From Sulfitobacter sp. HNIBRBA3233 (lineage in GTDB: Bacteria; Pseudomonadota; Alphaproteobacteria; Rhodobacterales; Rhodobacteraceae), in contig NZ_JBEFLP010000001.1 in the NCBI RefSeq assembly GCF_040149665.1, positions 1,240,001 through 1,304,000 of the forward strand: a stretch of DNA of 64,000 nucleotides. Direction: 5' to 3'. A model generated the notes under the pieces. That model saw only the letters and a program-made list of their open reading frames with translations. It was not told the origin of the DNA and made no database searches. The number at the start of each line of letters is the position of its first letter. Position 1 is the stretch's first letter. Position numbers and translations under genes: made by a program. Below are positions 9,740 through 20,207 of the stretch, one piece after another.

Positions 9740-10003
9740 TTACTCCGCCGGAGTATTGGCGCCGGTACGGCTGCGCAGCCAGCGCCCAAGATAAATGACC
9801 GGCCAGCGCAGCACCGAACATCCCCCGGCCATGACCAGCAACCCGACCCACGGGCCGTGCTGGCTGACAACGTAGCCGACGATCGGAATTCCCACGGCAA
9901 TCAGGATATAGGCATTGCGCCAGTGGTGATCGCGGCTGGGCGTCATGGCCAGCACATTCGCGACGACCGCCCAGATACAGGCGAGGATCAGGGACAAGCT
10001 CAT
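9740..10003 (-). CDS. DUF2484 family membrane protein (87 aa)
   Basis: Small integral membrane protein resembling DUF2484, a family I recall as largely confined to Rhodobacteraceae and found beside murB. The 87 residues comprise a hydrophobic helix at about 2-19, a short basic connector (PSRDHHWRN), a second hydrophobic stretch at about 31-62 and a basic C-terminal helix (VIYLGRWLRSR). The start overlaps the stop of the preceding DUF2484 copy by ATGA. The two adjacent copies are probably diverged paralogues. Function unknown. Confidence 0.75.
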   Translation of the reverse strand: MSLSLILACIWAVVANVLAMTPSRDHHWRNAYILIAVGIPIVGYVVSQHGPWVGLLVMAGGCSVLRWPVIYLGRWLRSRTGANTPAE

Positions 10004-10251
10004 TCAGGGATCTCCGGACGTTCGCCGCGCAGACGGGCAAGAAAATAGCGCAGCGGATTGCGGAACATCGATACGAAGGCCGCAAGGCCCAGCGCCGCGA
10101 AGATCCAGCCGTATTGCAGACCGATCAGGACGATCAGCACCGGCGCCGCGATCAGCAGCGCCACGCCTGGAACATACTGGCGGCGCATGGGCAGCATCGC
10201 CACCGCCGCCGAGGCGAAAACCCACCCGATACAGAGCAACACCAGCGTCAT
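10000..10251 (-). CDS. DUF2484 family membrane protein (83 aa), second copy
   Basis: An 83-residue membrane protein with the same architecture as its downstream neighbour: an N-terminal hydrophobic helix ending AVAMLPMRRQY, two further hydrophobic stretches and a basic C-terminal amphipathic helix (NPLRYFLARLRGE). Identification as DUF2484 rests on the MLPMRRQY connector and the locus. The start overlaps the preceding gene's stop and its own stop overlaps the next start, both as ATGA, so expression is tied to murC and murB. Confidence 0.75.
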   Translation of the reverse strand: MTLVLLCIGWVFASAAVAMLPMRRQYVPGVALLIAAPVLIVLIGLQYGWIFAALGLAAFVSMFRNPLRYFLARLRGERPEIPE

Positions 10252-10502
10252 GCGCTACGACGCGCAAGCCGCGCGACCCCGAGCCCCGAGAGCCATCCCA
10301 AGCCAAGGCTGACAGGCAGGCCAACGAGTGTCAGTGCAGCGCTGCCCAGCACCAGATCGCCGGTGTTGTCCGGCATCAGCAACATCGGCCCGACCAACAT
10401 CGCCAGCAGCGCCAACCACGCCAGAAGCAATGACTTCGCAACCAGCGGGCGCGAAACGCCCATGCCCACGCCAAGCGCCAGCGAAGAGATCAGGGCCGTC
10501 AT
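10248..10502 (-). CDS. Small membrane protein (84 aa), unknown function
   Basis: An 84-residue, strongly hydrophobic protein with two or three membrane segments (about 3-17, 24-43 and 50-75) and a basic tail (RLARRSA). The start is the ATG at 10500-10502, which overlaps the murC stop as ATGA; a longer upstream frame lies wholly inside murC and is an artefact. I do not recognise a family. Its place as first of four tiny genes coupled between murC and murB suggests a membrane role near peptidoglycan precursor synthesis, but no motif shows this. Confidence 0.7.
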   Translation of the reverse strand: MTALISSLALGVGMGVSRPLVAKSLLLAWLALLAMLVGPMLLMPDNTGDLVLGSAALTLVGLPVSLGLGWLSGLGVARLARRSA

Positions 10503-11914
10503 GCAGCCTCTCCTTTCAGGGCGCGCAGCGCATCGGGCAGGTCGTTGGCCCAGGCGCTGATCGTTCCCGCACCAAGGCACACGACCATATCCCCCGCGCG
10601 CGCCTGTTCGGCCACCAGACGGGCCAGATCTTCGGGGCCGTCGACACGCCGCGCGTGGCGATGCCCGTGCTGGATCAGTCCGGCGACCAGCGTATCGCGG
10701 TCGGCGCCTTCGATGGGGTCCTCTCCCGCAGCGTAGACCGGCGTGATGCCGACCACGTCGCAATCGTTGAAACAGGCACAGAATTCATCGAAATGGTGAC
10801 TAAGGCGTGAATACCGGTGCGGCTGGTGTACCGCGATGACACGACCGTCGCAGGCCTGTCGCGCGGCTTTGAGCACGGCGGCAATCTCGACCGGATGGTG
10901 GCCGTAGTCGTCAATGATCGTCACACCGTCCACCTCGCCGACGCGGGTGAAGCGCCGGTTGACGCCGCCGAAGCTTTTGAGCGCGGTGCGGATTTCCTCG
11001 CCCTTCATGCCCAGATGCCGCGCCACGGCCACGGCCGACAGCGCGTTCGATACATTGTGATCGCCCGGCATCGGCAATTCACAATCCTTGATGACGATAT
11101 CCTCGGCCTGAAGATGCACGTCGAAATGGGCGGTGCCGTTCTTGTAGTAGAGCCCGACCGCGCGCACGTCTGCCTGGGCGTTGAATCCATAGGTGACCAC
11201 CCGGCGGTCGGTAATCTTGCCCACGAGGCTCTGGACTTCGGCGTTATCGGTGCAGCACACGGCGACGCCGTAGAACGGGATATTCGAGGTGAAGTCTAGA
11301 AACCCCTGACGCAGCCGTTCGATCGTTCCCCAGTGGTCCATGTGCTCGGGGTCGATGTTGGTCACGATCGCGATGGTCGCGGGCAGCCGGTTGAAGGTGC
11401 CGTCACTTTCGTCGGCTTCGACGACCATCCATTCGCCCTCGCCCTTGCGGGCGTTCGATCCATAGGCGTGGATGATGCCGCCGTTGACCACGGTCGGGTC
11501 AAACCCGCCGCCGTCCAGCAGCGCCGCGACCATCGTTGTCGTGGTCGTCTTCCCGTGCGTCCCGGCAATCGCGATGTTGGATTTCAGCCGCATCAGTTCG
11601 GCCAGCATTTCGGCGCGGCGCACGATCGGCAGGCCCATGGTGCGCGCGGCATCCAGTTCGGCATTCCCCGGCTTGATCGCCGAAGAGATCACCACGACCT
11701 GCGCGTTCTCGATGTTCTCGGCCTGCTGGCCCTCGAATATTGTCGCCCCGAGGTCGCGCAGCCTGTCGGTGATCGGCGATGTCTTCTGGTCCGATCCCTG
11801 CACCTGATAGCCGTGGTTCAGCAGCACTTCGGCGATGCCCGACATGCCAATCCCGCCAATTCCGACGAAATGAATCGCGCCCACATCCTGGGGCAGTTTT
11901 GTGGCGGCATTCAT
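10499..11914 (-). CDS. murC: UDP-N-acetylmuramate--L-alanine ligase MurC
   Basis: Mur ligase that adds L-Ala to UDP-MurNAc in the cytoplasm. The 471-residue product has the N-terminal Rossmann-like motif ([13 protein letters not shown]), the ATP-binding GTHGKTTTT loop from about 118, and the C-terminal ligase domain signatures ([19 protein letters not shown]) typical of MurC. The ATG overlaps the murG stop as ATGA. The 3' end is coupled to the first of four small membrane-protein genes. Confidence 0.98.
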   Translation of the reverse strand: MNAATKLPQDVGAIHFVGIGGIGMSGIAEVLLNHGYQVQGSDQKTSPITDRLRDLGATIFEGQQAENIENAQVVVISSAIKPGNAELDAARTMGLPIVRRAEMLAELMRLKSNIAIAGTHGKTTTTTMVAALLDGGGFDPTVVNGGIIHAYGSNARKGEGEWMVVEADESDGTFNRLPATIAIVTNIDPEHMDHWGTIERLRQGFLDFTSNIPFYGVAVCCTDNAEVQSLVGKITDRRVVTYGFNAQADVRAVGLYYKNGTAHFDVHLQAEDIVIKDCELPMPGDHNVSNALSAVAVARHLGMKGEEIRTALKSFGGVNRRFTRVGEVDGVTIIDDYGHHPVEIAAVLKAARQACDGRVIAVHQPHRYSRLSHHFDEFCACFNDCDVVGITPVYAAGEDPIEGADRDTLVAGLIQHGHRHARRVDGPEDLARLVAEQARAGDMVVCLGAGTISAWANDLPDALRALKGEAA

Positions 11915-13014
11915 GCGGCGTCTCCTTGCGGTGTTGCGAGCGATTGCACCATATCGGCCAGATCCTCGGCGGCTTCGGGTTTGCCCAGCCGCAACGCGCT
12001 GAGCGACATTTGTGTAGCGGCGGACGGATTCGAGAGAACCATTTCGATGTATTGGGCGAGGCTCTCTGGGTTGGCCGCGTCCTCGCGTATCATGATCGCG
12101 GCTTCCGCCTCAACCAGCCCGTGGGCGTTTGCGGCCTGATGGTCACCCGCCGCCGCCGCGAAGGGGATCAGGATCGACGGGCGTCCGATCACCGTCAGGT
12201 CCGCGATGGTCGAGGCACCCGACCGGCTGATGACCAGTTGCGCCTCGCTCATCCGACGCGGCACATCGTTGAAAAAGGGCTGCACGTCCGCGTCGATGCC
12301 GTTCTCGGCGTAATAGGTGCTGACGCGCTCGGCGTCCTCGTCGCGGGCCTGATGGCTGACGCGGATGTTGCGCAGCATCTCCATCGGCAAGGCGGCGATC
12401 GCGGGCGGAACAACATCCGACAGGATGCGCGCGCCCTGGCTGCCGCCCATGACCAGAAGCTGCATCGGGTAATCGCCGGGCGGGATATATCCCGCGCCCT
12501 GCCGCTCGAGCACGCTGGCGCGGACCGGATTGCCCACGTGGTAGCCATCAACCCCCTCGGGCAGCGCGGTCGGCCATGTGCCGCAGGCGATACGGTCGAC
12601 CCGTTTGCAGAAAACCTCGTTCACGCGGCCCAGAACGCCGTTTTGTTCGTGGATCATGCGCGGCTTGCGCAAAAGCGTGGCCGCCGCCAGCGCGGGGATC
12701 GTGGGATAGCCGCCGAAGCCCACCACAGCCGCCGGCCGGTCCGACAGCATCCGCAGCGCGGCCTTCGCCACGCCGCCCGCCAACCGCAGCGGCACCAGCG
12801 CCTTCTGCACCAGCCCGCCCCGCGCGAAAGTCGCGCTTGCGATCTGGTCGATCTCGACCGCGTCCGGAAATCCGCCGGTGTAGCGCGCGCCGCGCGCATC
12901 GGTGCTAAGCTTGACCCGCCAGCCGCGCGCGAGCATCACCTCGGCCAGCGCCTGTGCGGGGAACATATGCCCGCCGGTGCCGCCCGCCGCAATGATCAGC
13001 AACGGCTGGGTCAT
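11911..13014 (-). CDS. murG: Lipid II synthase MurG
   Basis: GT-B glycosyltransferase that adds GlcNAc to lipid I at the inner face of the membrane. The 367-residue product has the glycine-rich N-terminal loop ([20 protein letters not shown]) that binds the lipid diphosphate, a linker ([17 protein letters not shown]) and the UDP-GlcNAc-binding segment ([18 protein letters not shown]). Its ATG overlaps the ftsW stop and its stop overlaps the murC ATG, both as ATGA. Confidence 0.98.
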   Translation of the reverse strand: MTQPLLIIAAGGTGGHMFPAQALAEVMLARGWRVKLSTDARGARYTGGFPDAVEIDQIASATFARGGLVQKALVPLRLAGGVAKAALRMLSDRPAAVVGFGGYPTIPALAAATLLRKPRMIHEQNGVLGRVNEVFCKRVDRIACGTWPTALPEGVDGYHVGNPVRASVLERQGAGYIPPGDYPMQLLVMGGSQGARILSDVVPPAIAALPMEMLRNIRVSHQARDEDAERVSTYYAENGIDADVQPFFNDVPRRMSEAQLVISRSGASTIADLTVIGRPSILIPFAAAAGDHQAANAHGLVEAEAAIMIREDAANPESLAQYIEMVLSNPSAATQMSLSALRLGKPEAAEDLADMVQSLATPQGDAA

Positions 13015-14177
13015 CCGCGCCCCCGCGACAGCAGATCGCTGATTTCACCCTGCGGGCGCGACCGTGTGAAGGCCAAAAGCATGCCCAGCGCGATCCCGCT
13101 GGCGATGACGGACGACCCGCCGTAGCTGACGAAAGGCAGCGTCATGCCCTTGGCCGGAAGCAGCCGGACAGCGACGCCCATATTGATCATCGCCTGCACG
13201 CCGAACATGCACGCAAGACCCGTTCCTGCCAGCCGGATAAAGGGATCGCGTTCGCGGATCAGCCGCAAAAGCGACCGCACCACGATCACCGAATAAAGCG
13301 CTATGATGCACAGAACCAGCACGAGGCCGTATTCCTCGGCGGCAACCGCGATAATGAAATCCGTGTGCGCGTCGGGCAGCGACCATTTCACCTCGCCCTC
13401 GCCCACGCCGACACCGAACAACCCGCCCTCGCGGATCGCGTTGGTGGCATAGCCCAGCTGGGTGGTCGGATCGACATCCGCCGAGAGAAATCCGTCAATG
13501 CGGCGGGCAAAGTGTTCGGAATTGGCATAGGCAACCGTGCCCGCCACGACCACCAGACAGGCCATGCCCACCAGCAGCACCATCGGCGCACCCGAAACGA
13601 AATACATCACCCCCCAACCGAAGAGGACAAGACAGGCCTGACCAAAGTCGGGCTGCAACGCCAGCAGCAGCACGATCGTCAAACACAGACCGAAGGACCA
13701 TGCCTTGCCGGGGGGGCCGTTGATTTCGAGGTTCGCGGCCATCATCCATGCGGCAACGACCACGAAACCGGGCTTGAGGAACTCGGACGGCTGGATTGAC
13801 GCAAAACCGAGCGAATACCACCGCACCGCCCCCTTGCCGAAATCGGTGCCGAAAAACGGCAGGAACAGCAGCGCCACGAAGGAGATCAGGAAGCCGACCA
13901 CAGCCAGCCTGCGCACCACGAGCGGCGACATCATGGATGTCAGCAGCATTGCGAGCATGGCAAGCCCGCCGAAGAACGCCTGCCGCTGGACATAATGGAA
14001 AGGCTGGAAACCGTTCTTTTCGGCCAGCGGCGGGGACGCGGCAAGCCCCAGCAACATCCCGACGGCAAAGAGCATCAGAATACACGACAACGCCCATTTA
14101 TCGAGCGTCCGCCACCACTTGGGGAGAATCGGTTCACCGTCCCGTATCGGGACCGCACCATAGACCATTTCTGTCAT
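13011..14177 (-). CDS. ftsW: SEDS-family lipid II polymerase FtsW
   Basis: Polytopic SEDS glycosyltransferase that polymerises septal peptidoglycan with FtsI. The 388-residue product has about ten membrane segments and SEDS signatures: [20 protein letters not shown] in the large periplasmic loop, the [21 protein letters not shown] segment and the C-terminal [19 protein letters not shown] motif. It starts the second block of the split dcw cluster. The 120 bases upstream contain a CCCCC/GGGGG hairpin and a TATACA element that could be part of a promoter. Confidence 0.97.
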   Translation of the reverse strand: MTEMVYGAVPIRDGEPILPKWWRTLDKWALSCILMLFAVGMLLGLAASPPLAEKNGFQPFHYVQRQAFFGGLAMLAMLLTSMMSPLVVRRLAVVGFLISFVALLFLPFFGTDFGKGAVRWYSLGFASIQPSEFLKPGFVVVAAWMMAANLEINGPPGKAWSFGLCLTIVLLLALQPDFGQACLVLFGWGVMYFVSGAPMVLLVGMACLVVVAGTVAYANSEHFARRIDGFLSADVDPTTQLGYATNAIREGGLFGVGVGEGEVKWSLPDAHTDFIIAVAAEEYGLVLVLCIIALYSVIVVRSLLRLIRERDPFIRLAGTGLACMFGVQAMINMGVAVRLLPAKGMTLPFVSYGGSSVIASGIALGMLLAFTRSRPQGEISDLLSRGRG

Positions 14178-14297
14178 GGGTCTGCCTTACACTGCCTGCC
14201 TGCCCCCTTTTTCGGGGGTCTGGCACAATGTATAGCGCGATTTGCGCATCGGGGCTAGGCACTTTCGCGCGGCCCCGATGCTGTTTGCATGGCTCGA

Positions 14298-14822
14298 TCA
14301 GGCGGCGTGAGTGCCCCGGACGGGATAATCGTTGGCACGCACGAACTTGATCCCGTTTGTCAGCCCCTGAAGGTCGGGACGGGCGAAGGGCGCGTTCGAG
14401 ATATCGATGATCTGGATGTTGCCCTCGCCGTTGATGACGAAGACACCCGGTTCGGGGAACGGGCGGTCGGTTTCCTGCGGGCTTCGCGGATCGGACACGT
14501 AAAGGCCAAGCGCCCGCATCTGCGCGACGCTCAGGTCATGGCCGATGGCGAGGCTCAGGTCTTTTTCTTCCGCAAAGGCGCGCGCCTTTTCCTCGGGATC
14601 GCCCGAGACGGCGACAACATCGACGCCCAAGGCGTTCAGATCGCTCTCCAGTTCCTGAAGCTTTGCCAGATAGGTCTTGCAGATCGGGCAGTGCAGCCCG
14701 CGGTAGACGACGACCATCTGCCAGTCGTGCCCGTCGCGCGGCGCCCCAAGCGTGAGCGTCCCCCCGCCCAGTTTCGGTACATCGGTTTTCGGGAAGCGGC
14801 TGCCCGCTATCAGGGTGGTCAT
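14298..14822 (-). CDS. Peroxiredoxin-like protein (AhpC/TSA family)
   Basis: Thioredoxin-fold protein likely reducing peroxides or disulfides. I choose the ATG at 14820-14822 (MTTLIAGSRFP) because AAAGGAC precedes it by about seven bases; a longer frame adds 20 residues without family features. The product is 174 residues. The active site YRGLHCPICKTYLAKL contains a CxxC pair, and PGVFVINGEGNIQIIDISN follows, both typical of the AhpC-TSA_2-like redoxin group. With the divergent flavoprotein gene it interrupts the dcw cluster between murD and ftsW. The substrate cannot be told from sequence. Confidence 0.85.
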   Translation of the reverse strand: MTTLIAGSRFPKTDVPKLGGGTLTLGAPRDGHDWQMVVVYRGLHCPICKTYLAKLQELESDLNALGVDVVAVSGDPEEKARAFAEEKDLSLAIGHDLSVAQMRALGLYVSDPRSPQETDRPFPEPGVFVINGEGNIQIIDISNAPFARPDLQGLTNGIKFVRANDYPVRGTHAA

Positions 14823-14934
14823 GGGGTACGTCCTTTCTGGCTCGTTGAGCGACCTAGGTAACATGAGGGTGAAGGGCCGCAATGCCCCTCACGAAGGCTT
14901 GACCCCGCACTGCCGCTCGTGCACCTCCGCGGGC

Positions 14935-16113
14935 ATGGAGTTTGACACTGTCATCATAGGCGCGGGTGCCGCGGGCATGATGTGCGCGGGCCACCTGTCC
15001 GGCCGCACATTGGTCGTGGACCATGCAAAGGCCCCCGGAGAGAAGATCCGCATTTCCGGCGGTGGCCGCTGCAACTTCACCAATATGTACTGCACGGCGG
15101 AGGCCTTCCTGTCGCAGAACCCGCATTTCGCGAAATCCGCCCTGGCGCGCTACACGCAATGGGATTTCGTCGAGCTTGTCGATGCGCATGGCATCGCGTG
15201 GCACGAAAAGACGCTCGGGCAGCTGTTCTGTGACAGCTCGGCCAAGGCGATCATCGCCATGCTGCGCAAGATGATGCAACAGCGCGGAGCCGAGCTGTTG
15301 CTCGCAACGTCTGTGACCAGCCTCGGCCGGACAGCCGACGGGTTTTCGCTGGTGCTGTCCGGCCCCGAGGGCGAAAAGACGCTGCGCTGCGCGCGGGTCG
15401 TGATTGCCACGGGCGGCAAATCCATCCCCAAGATGGGGGCCAGCGGCTACGCCTACGAGATCGCGCAGCAATTCGGCATCCCGGTGACAGAGACCCGGCC
15501 CGCACTGGTGCCTTTCACCTTTCCCGACGGCCGCTTTGCCGAGATCTCGGGCGTTGCCGTTCCCGCGCGCGTCTCCGCCGGTGGCACGGCGTTCGAAGAG
15601 GCGCTGCTCTTCACCCACCGCGGCCTGTCGGGGCCTGCGGTGTTGCAGGCATCCTCCTACTGGCGCGAGGGCGCTCCCGTCACGCTCGATATTCTGCCCG
15701 CGGATATGGTGTCGGCGCTCAAAGCGCAGCGCCAGACGGCGGGGCGGCGCAATCTTACCACCGAACTGGCGCGCCACCTGCCCGCTCGGCTGGTCGATCA
15801 CCTCGCCGCGCGCTTCGATCTGACAGGCAATCTGGCGGACTGGTCGGACAAGCGTCTGCAGGATCTGGCGGACGGCCTGCGCGACTGGCAGGTCACACCG
15901 GGCGGGACCGAGGGCTACCGCACCGCCGAGGTCACACTCGGCGGCGTCGACACCGACGCGCTCGATGCGCGCACCATGGCCGCCCGCGACGTGCCCGGCC
16001 TCTATTTTATCGGCGAGGCCGTGGATGTCACGGGATGGCTGGGGGGATACAATTTCCAATGGGCCTGGTCATCGGCCATGGCTGCCGCGCGCGCGATGGG
16101 CACCGCCGGCTGA
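14935..16113 (+). CDS. HI0933-family FAD-dependent oxidoreductase (BaiN-like)
   Basis: Flavoprotein of the HI0933/BaiN family. The ATG giving MEFDTVIIGAGAAGMMCAG is chosen because the FAD-binding GxGxxG motif (GAGAAG) starts at residue 9, as in the family; upstream in-frame codons add an unrelated tail overlapping the divergent redoxin gene. The product is 392 residues. A family signature EKIRISGGGRCNFTN lies near 38-52 and the C-terminal FAD motif (YFIGEAVDVTGWLGGYNFQWAW) is intact. The reaction is uncertain; some relatives reduce C=C bonds of flavin or steroid-like substrates. It is the only plus-strand gene within the dcw region. Confidence 0.88.
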   Translation: MEFDTVIIGAGAAGMMCAGHLSGRTLVVDHAKAPGEKIRISGGGRCNFTNMYCTAEAFLSQNPHFAKSALARYTQWDFVELVDAHGIAWHEKTLGQLFCDSSAKAIIAMLRKMMQQRGAELLLATSVTSLGRTADGFSLVLSGPEGEKTLRCARVVIATGGKSIPKMGASGYAYEIAQQFGIPVTETRPALVPFTFPDGRFAEISGVAVPARVSAGGTAFEEALLFTHRGLSGPAVLQASSYWREGAPVTLDILPADMVSALKAQRQTAGRRNLTTELARHLPARLVDHLAARFDLTGNLADWSDKRLQDLADGLRDWQVTPGGTEGYRTAEVTLGGVDTDALDARTMAARDVPGLYFIGEAVDVTGWLGGYNFQWAWSSAMAAARAMGTAG

Positions 16114-16176
16114 AGGCGCCCGACGCCAGCGTGCTAGCCGCCGGATCCCGCGAGGCAGCGCAGCGACGAGCGCTCT

Positions 16177-17574
16177 TCAATCCAGATGCGCCCGCACGAG
16201 ACGGATGAAATCCTCACCCCGCCGCTCGAAACTGTCGTATTGGTCAAAGCTCGCGGCGGCGGGCGCCAGCAGCACCACATCCCCCGGCTCCGCCTCTGCC
16301 ACGGCCCGCGCAACGGCTTGCTCCATCGTTGTGCAGACTTCGGCCTCGGGCTTCAGCTGCATCGCGAAGCCTGCCGCCTCGCGCCCGATCACATAGGCCT
16401 TTTTGACCGACCCCGATGCACCGTCGAGTGCGGACAGCCCGCCCTCTTTCTCCAGCCCGCCGCAGATCCAGCGGATATTGTCGAAAGCCGCCAGCGCCTT
16501 GGCCGCCGCGTCCACGTTGGTCGCCTTGCTGTCGTTGACAAAGCGCACGCCGGCTTTCTCGCCGATCAGCTGGCTGCGGTGCGGCAAACCCCCGAAACTG
16601 TGAAGCGCGGTCTCGATCACGCGCGGGGCCAGCCCCAGTGTCCGACAGGCCGCGTAGGCGCAACAGGCGTTCTGGTGGTTATGCGCCCCCGGCAGGCCCG
16701 ACACCTCGCGCAGATCGATCGAGGCGGCCTGCTTGCCGTTGCGGTACTCGCTCAGAAATCCCTTGCGGGCAAAGACCTGCCACCCCGGTCCGGTCAGTTT
16801 GCGCGCCACGCTCACGCGGATCACGCGGTCGTCCGCGCGGCCCTCGGCCAGTTGCCCGGCCAGGAACGCCCCCTCGATCTCGTCCACACCGACAACCGCG
16901 CGGTCCGGCCCGCCTTCGGCGAACAACCGGCGCTTGGCGGCGAAATAGCCCCCCATGCCCGCGTGGCGGTCCAGATGGTCGGGGCTCAGATTCGTGAAGA
17001 CGGCGACATCCGGCGTCAGGCTACGGGCCAGATCGGTCTGGTAGCTCGACAACTCCAGCACCACGACCCCGCCGGAGACGGGCGGATCGATATCCAGAAC
17101 GCCGCGCCCGATATTGCCTGCCAGCTGCGCGTCACGGCCCACCTGTTCGAGAATGTGATGGATCAGCGCCGATGTGGTGGATTTCCCGTTCGACCCCGTC
17201 ACCGCAACGACACGCGGTGCTACGTCAAAATTTTCCCATTCTTCGGTGGCAAAACTCTGGAAGAACAGGCCGATATCATTGTCCACCGGCACCCCGAGAT
17301 CGAGTGCCGCCGCGATCACCGGATTGGGACGCGGATAGAGATGCGCGATGCCCGGGCTGACAACCAGACGCGCCACATCGTCAAGCGCGCCCTGCCGCGC
17401 AAGCTCGCGGCATTCGAAACCTTCGGCTTCGGCAGCGGCCCGTGCGGCGGGATTGTCGTCCCAGCACACCGGCACCGCGCCGCCCTCCCGCAATGCGCGC
17501 GCCGCCGACAGGCCGGACCGCCCCAACCCGAGGACCGCGACAGTGGCACCATCGAGCCCGCGCACCGGGATCAT
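16177..17574 (-). CDS. murD: UDP-N-acetylmuramoylalanine--D-glutamate ligase MurD
   Basis: Mur ligase adding D-Glu to UDP-MurNAc-L-Ala. The start is the ATG at 17572-17574 ([18 protein letters not shown]), which overlaps the last base of the mraY stop (TGATG); a longer frame extending into mraY is spurious. The product is 465 residues: a Rossmann-like uridine-binding domain, the ATP loop GSNGKST at 127-133 and the C-terminal ligase domain ([28 protein letters not shown]). It is the last gene of the upstream dcw block and converges with the flavoprotein gene. Confidence 0.97.
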   Translation of the reverse strand: MIPVRGLDGATVAVLGLGRSGLSAARALREGGAVPVCWDDNPAARAAAEAEGFECRELARQGALDDVARLVVSPGIAHLYPRPNPVIAAALDLGVPVDNDIGLFFQSFATEEWENFDVAPRVVAVTGSNGKSTTSALIHHILEQVGRDAQLAGNIGRGVLDIDPPVSGGVVVLELSSYQTDLARSLTPDVAVFTNLSPDHLDRHAGMGGYFAAKRRLFAEGGPDRAVVGVDEIEGAFLAGQLAEGRADDRVIRVSVARKLTGPGWQVFARKGFLSEYRNGKQAASIDLREVSGLPGAHNHQNACCAYAACRTLGLAPRVIETALHSFGGLPHRSQLIGEKAGVRFVNDSKATNVDAAAKALAAFDNIRWICGGLEKEGGLSALDGASGSVKKAYVIGREAAGFAMQLKPEAEVCTTMEQAVARAVAEAEPGDVVLLAPAAASFDQYDSFERRGEDFIRLVRAHLD

Positions 17575-18695
17575 CAGCGCACCTTCAGCGTGGCAAGACC
17601 GATCATCGCGAGGATCAGCGAGATGATCCAGAACCGGATCACGATCGTCGGCTCCGCCCAGCCTTTCTTCTCGTAATGATGATGGATCGGCGCCATCAGG
17701 AAGACCCGCTTGCCGGTCCGTTTGAAGTAGAGGACCTGAATGATCACCGACAGCGCCTCGACCACGAACAGGCCGCCCACGATGGCCAGAACCAGTTCGT
17801 GTTTGGTTGCCACCGCGATGGCCCCCAGCGCGCCGCCCAGCGCCAGCGATCCGGTATCGCCCATGAACACGGCGGCGGGCGGCGCGTTGTACCACAGAAA
17901 GCCCAGACCCCCGCCGAAGAGACCCGCGCAGAAGATCAGGATCTCGCCGGTGCCGGGCACGTAATGCACATCAAGGTAATCCGTGAAATCGACCCGCCCG
18001 ACAGCGTAGGCGATGACACCCAAAGTGCCGGCCGCGATCATCACGGGCATGATCGCCAGCCCGTCCAGACCATCCGTCAGGTTCACCGCATTGGCAGCGC
18101 CCACGATCACGATCATCCCGAAGGGGATGAACAGCAGCCCCAGATTCAGCAGGACATCCTTGAACACCGGCAGCGCCAGACGCCCCGACAGCGCGTCATA
18201 GTCGTCGAGACGCGCAACCAGATCGAGATCGTTGATGGCGTGAACCTGCATCGCCCAATAGGTCGCAACCCCCGCAATCGCGAGGCCGAGCGCCACCCGG
18301 ATCCGCCCCGGAACGCCCTTGTGGTTGCCCTTCGACACCTTCGCATAGTCATCGGCGAAACCGATGGCGGCAAAGCCCATGGTCACGAAAAGGACGAGCC
18401 AGACGAATGGGTTGTCCAGACGCGCCCAAAGCAGCGTCGAGGTCAGCAATGCGCCGACGATCAACAGCCCGCCCATGGTGGGCGTGCCCGCCTTGACGAA
18501 ATGCCCCTCGGGTCCGTCATCGCGAATGGGTTGCCCCTTGCCCTGCCTGCGGCGCAGGACGGCGATCAGCGGCTTGCCGAAGATAAAGCCGAAGATCAAC
18601 GCGGTCAGGAACGCACCACCCGCCCGGAACGTGATGTAGCGAAACAGGTTAAAGAAGTCGCCACCGTCAGACAGCAGGGTCAACCAATACAGCAT
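17574..18695 (-). CDS. mraY: Phospho-N-acetylmuramoyl-pentapeptide transferase MraY
   Basis: Polytopic enzyme that makes lipid I from UDP-MurNAc-pentapeptide and undecaprenyl phosphate. The 373-residue product has about ten membrane helices and the catalytic signatures: PTMGGLLI, the [17 protein letters not shown] segment with the DD pair, [14 protein letters not shown], and the C-terminal [16 protein letters not shown] histidine cluster. It is 83 bases downstream of murF and overlaps murD by one base. Confidence 0.98.
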   Translation of the reverse strand: MLYWLTLLSDGGDFFNLFRYITFRAGGAFLTALIFGFIFGKPLIAVLRRRQGKGQPIRDDGPEGHFVKAGTPTMGGLLIVGALLTSTLLWARLDNPFVWLVLFVTMGFAAIGFADDYAKVSKGNHKGVPGRIRVALGLAIAGVATYWAMQVHAINDLDLVARLDDYDALSGRLALPVFKDVLLNLGLLFIPFGMIVIVGAANAVNLTDGLDGLAIMPVMIAAGTLGVIAYAVGRVDFTDYLDVHYVPGTGEILIFCAGLFGGGLGFLWYNAPPAAVFMGDTGSLALGGALGAIAVATKHELVLAIVGGLFVVEALSVIIQVLYFKRTGKRVFLMAPIHHHYEKKGWAEPTIVIRFWIISLILAMIGLATLKVR

Positions 18696-18779
18696 TCAAC
18701 GTCCTTACTTGGTCTGTCACCGGGGCAGCCATGCCCATATATGGTGTCGGCGGTGCCTGTAACGCCAGGTGTTCGAGGA

Positions 18780-20207
18780 TCAGGCGGTTGCTACCGGATG
18801 GCCCATTTTGCGTATCGCGTCAACGATCAGGCCCAGTTTCATACTTAAAGAGCCCTTGGCCAGCACCACATCGCCCGCGTCCAGTTTGTGACGCAGCCCC
18901 TCGACCAGCTCGGCCGAGGTTTCGGCCCAGTCGCCGCGCTGGTGTTCGGGCAGCAGGGCGTGCAGGGATTTCATCAGCGGACCGATGCAATGGACCTTGT
19001 CCAGCGCCTGAAGCGCGGGCAGATGCGCAAGGCCAGCGTGCAAGGCGATGGCATCCGGCCCCAGCTCTTTCATATCGCCCAGAAAGGCGACCCGCCGCCC
19101 CTTGCCGATCCGCCCGACACCGTCGATCGTCACGGCGGCGGCCAGCACCTCCAGCGAGGCGGCCATGGAAGTTGGATTGGCATTATAGCTGTCGTCGATG
19201 AGCGACAATGTCAGCTCCGTCTCGACTTCGTCGAGTTGTATCACCTCGCGCACGCCGCGCCCCTTGTAGGGCGTCCACCGCCCGAGCGAGGCCACGGCAC
19301 GCGCAAGATCCGCACCGATTGCATCGACCACGGCCAGCGCACCCAGACCGTTCATCGCGAAATGACGTCCCGGCGTGGCGAGCTTGAACAGCAGGGGCGC
19401 GCCGTGCGCTTCGGCCTGAACAACTGTGGTGTCGCCCTGGATGGCCACGTTTTTCAGCCTGTATTCGTACCCCCGCTCACCGAAAGCGAGGCCATTCAGA
19501 CGCTTGTCCACCGTCTTGGCCGCAAGGATCGCCGAGGTCTCCACGTCCGCGTTGTAAACCGCAGGCGCGCCGATGGGCAGCGCGTCGAAGATGCTCGCCT
19601 TTTCCAGCGCGATGCCGGTGATGTCGTCGAAGGCTTCCAGATGCGCGGCGGCGACGGTGGTGATCAGCGCCGCGTGCGGGCGGGTCAGCGTGGTCAGCGG
19701 CAGGATCTCTCCGGGATGGTTCATACCCATCTCGATGATCGCGTATTCGGTATCCGCGGGCATCCGTGCCAGTGTCAGCGGCACGCCCCAGTGGTTGTTG
19801 TAGCTGTCGACAGAGGCATGGGTGCGCCCCTGATCGGCGAGCATCGCCAGCAGCATTTCCTTGGTCGATGTCTTGCCCACCGACCCGGTGACGCCGATCA
19901 CGCGGGCCTTGGTGCGGGCACGGCCCGCAGCCCCCAGCGCGCGCAACCCCTCCAGCACATCGTCCACGATCAGAAGCGGCGCATCCGGCGCGACACCCTC
20001 GGGCACCCGCGACACCAGTGCCGCCGCGGCACCACCGGCAAGCGCCTGGGCCACGAAATCATGGCCGTCGCGCGCCGCACTCAGGGCGACGAACAGATCG
20101 CCCGCAACCAATGTGCGCGTGTCGATCGACACCCCGTCGCAGTGCCAGTCGCCCTGCGCGCGGCCACCGGTCGCTTCTGCCGCCTCGGCGGCTGTCCACA
20201 AACTCAT
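18780..20207 (-). CDS. murF: UDP-MurNAc-tripeptide--D-alanyl-D-alanine ligase MurF
   Basis: Mur ligase adding D-Ala-D-Ala to the tripeptide precursor. The 475-residue product has the N-terminal substrate domain (GVSIDTRTLVAGDLFVAL), the ATP loop GSVGKTS at 108-114 followed by TKEM, and the C-terminal DDSYNANPTSMAASL signature typical of MurF. The start overlaps the murE stop as ATGA. The adjacent ddl product supplies its dipeptide substrate. Confidence 0.97.
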   Translation of the reverse strand: MSLWTAAEAAEATGGRAQGDWHCDGVSIDTRTLVAGDLFVALSAARDGHDFVAQALAGGAAAALVSRVPEGVAPDAPLLIVDDVLEGLRALGAAGRARTKARVIGVTGSVGKTSTKEMLLAMLADQGRTHASVDSYNNHWGVPLTLARMPADTEYAIIEMGMNHPGEILPLTTLTRPHAALITTVAAAHLEAFDDITGIALEKASIFDALPIGAPAVYNADVETSAILAAKTVDKRLNGLAFGERGYEYRLKNVAIQGDTTVVQAEAHGAPLLFKLATPGRHFAMNGLGALAVVDAIGADLARAVASLGRWTPYKGRGVREVIQLDEVETELTLSLIDDSYNANPTSMAASLEVLAAAVTIDGVGRIGKGRRVAFLGDMKELGPDAIALHAGLAHLPALQALDKVHCIGPLMKSLHALLPEHQRGDWAETSAELVEGLRHKLDAGDVVLAKGSLSMKLGLIVDAIRKMGHPVATA

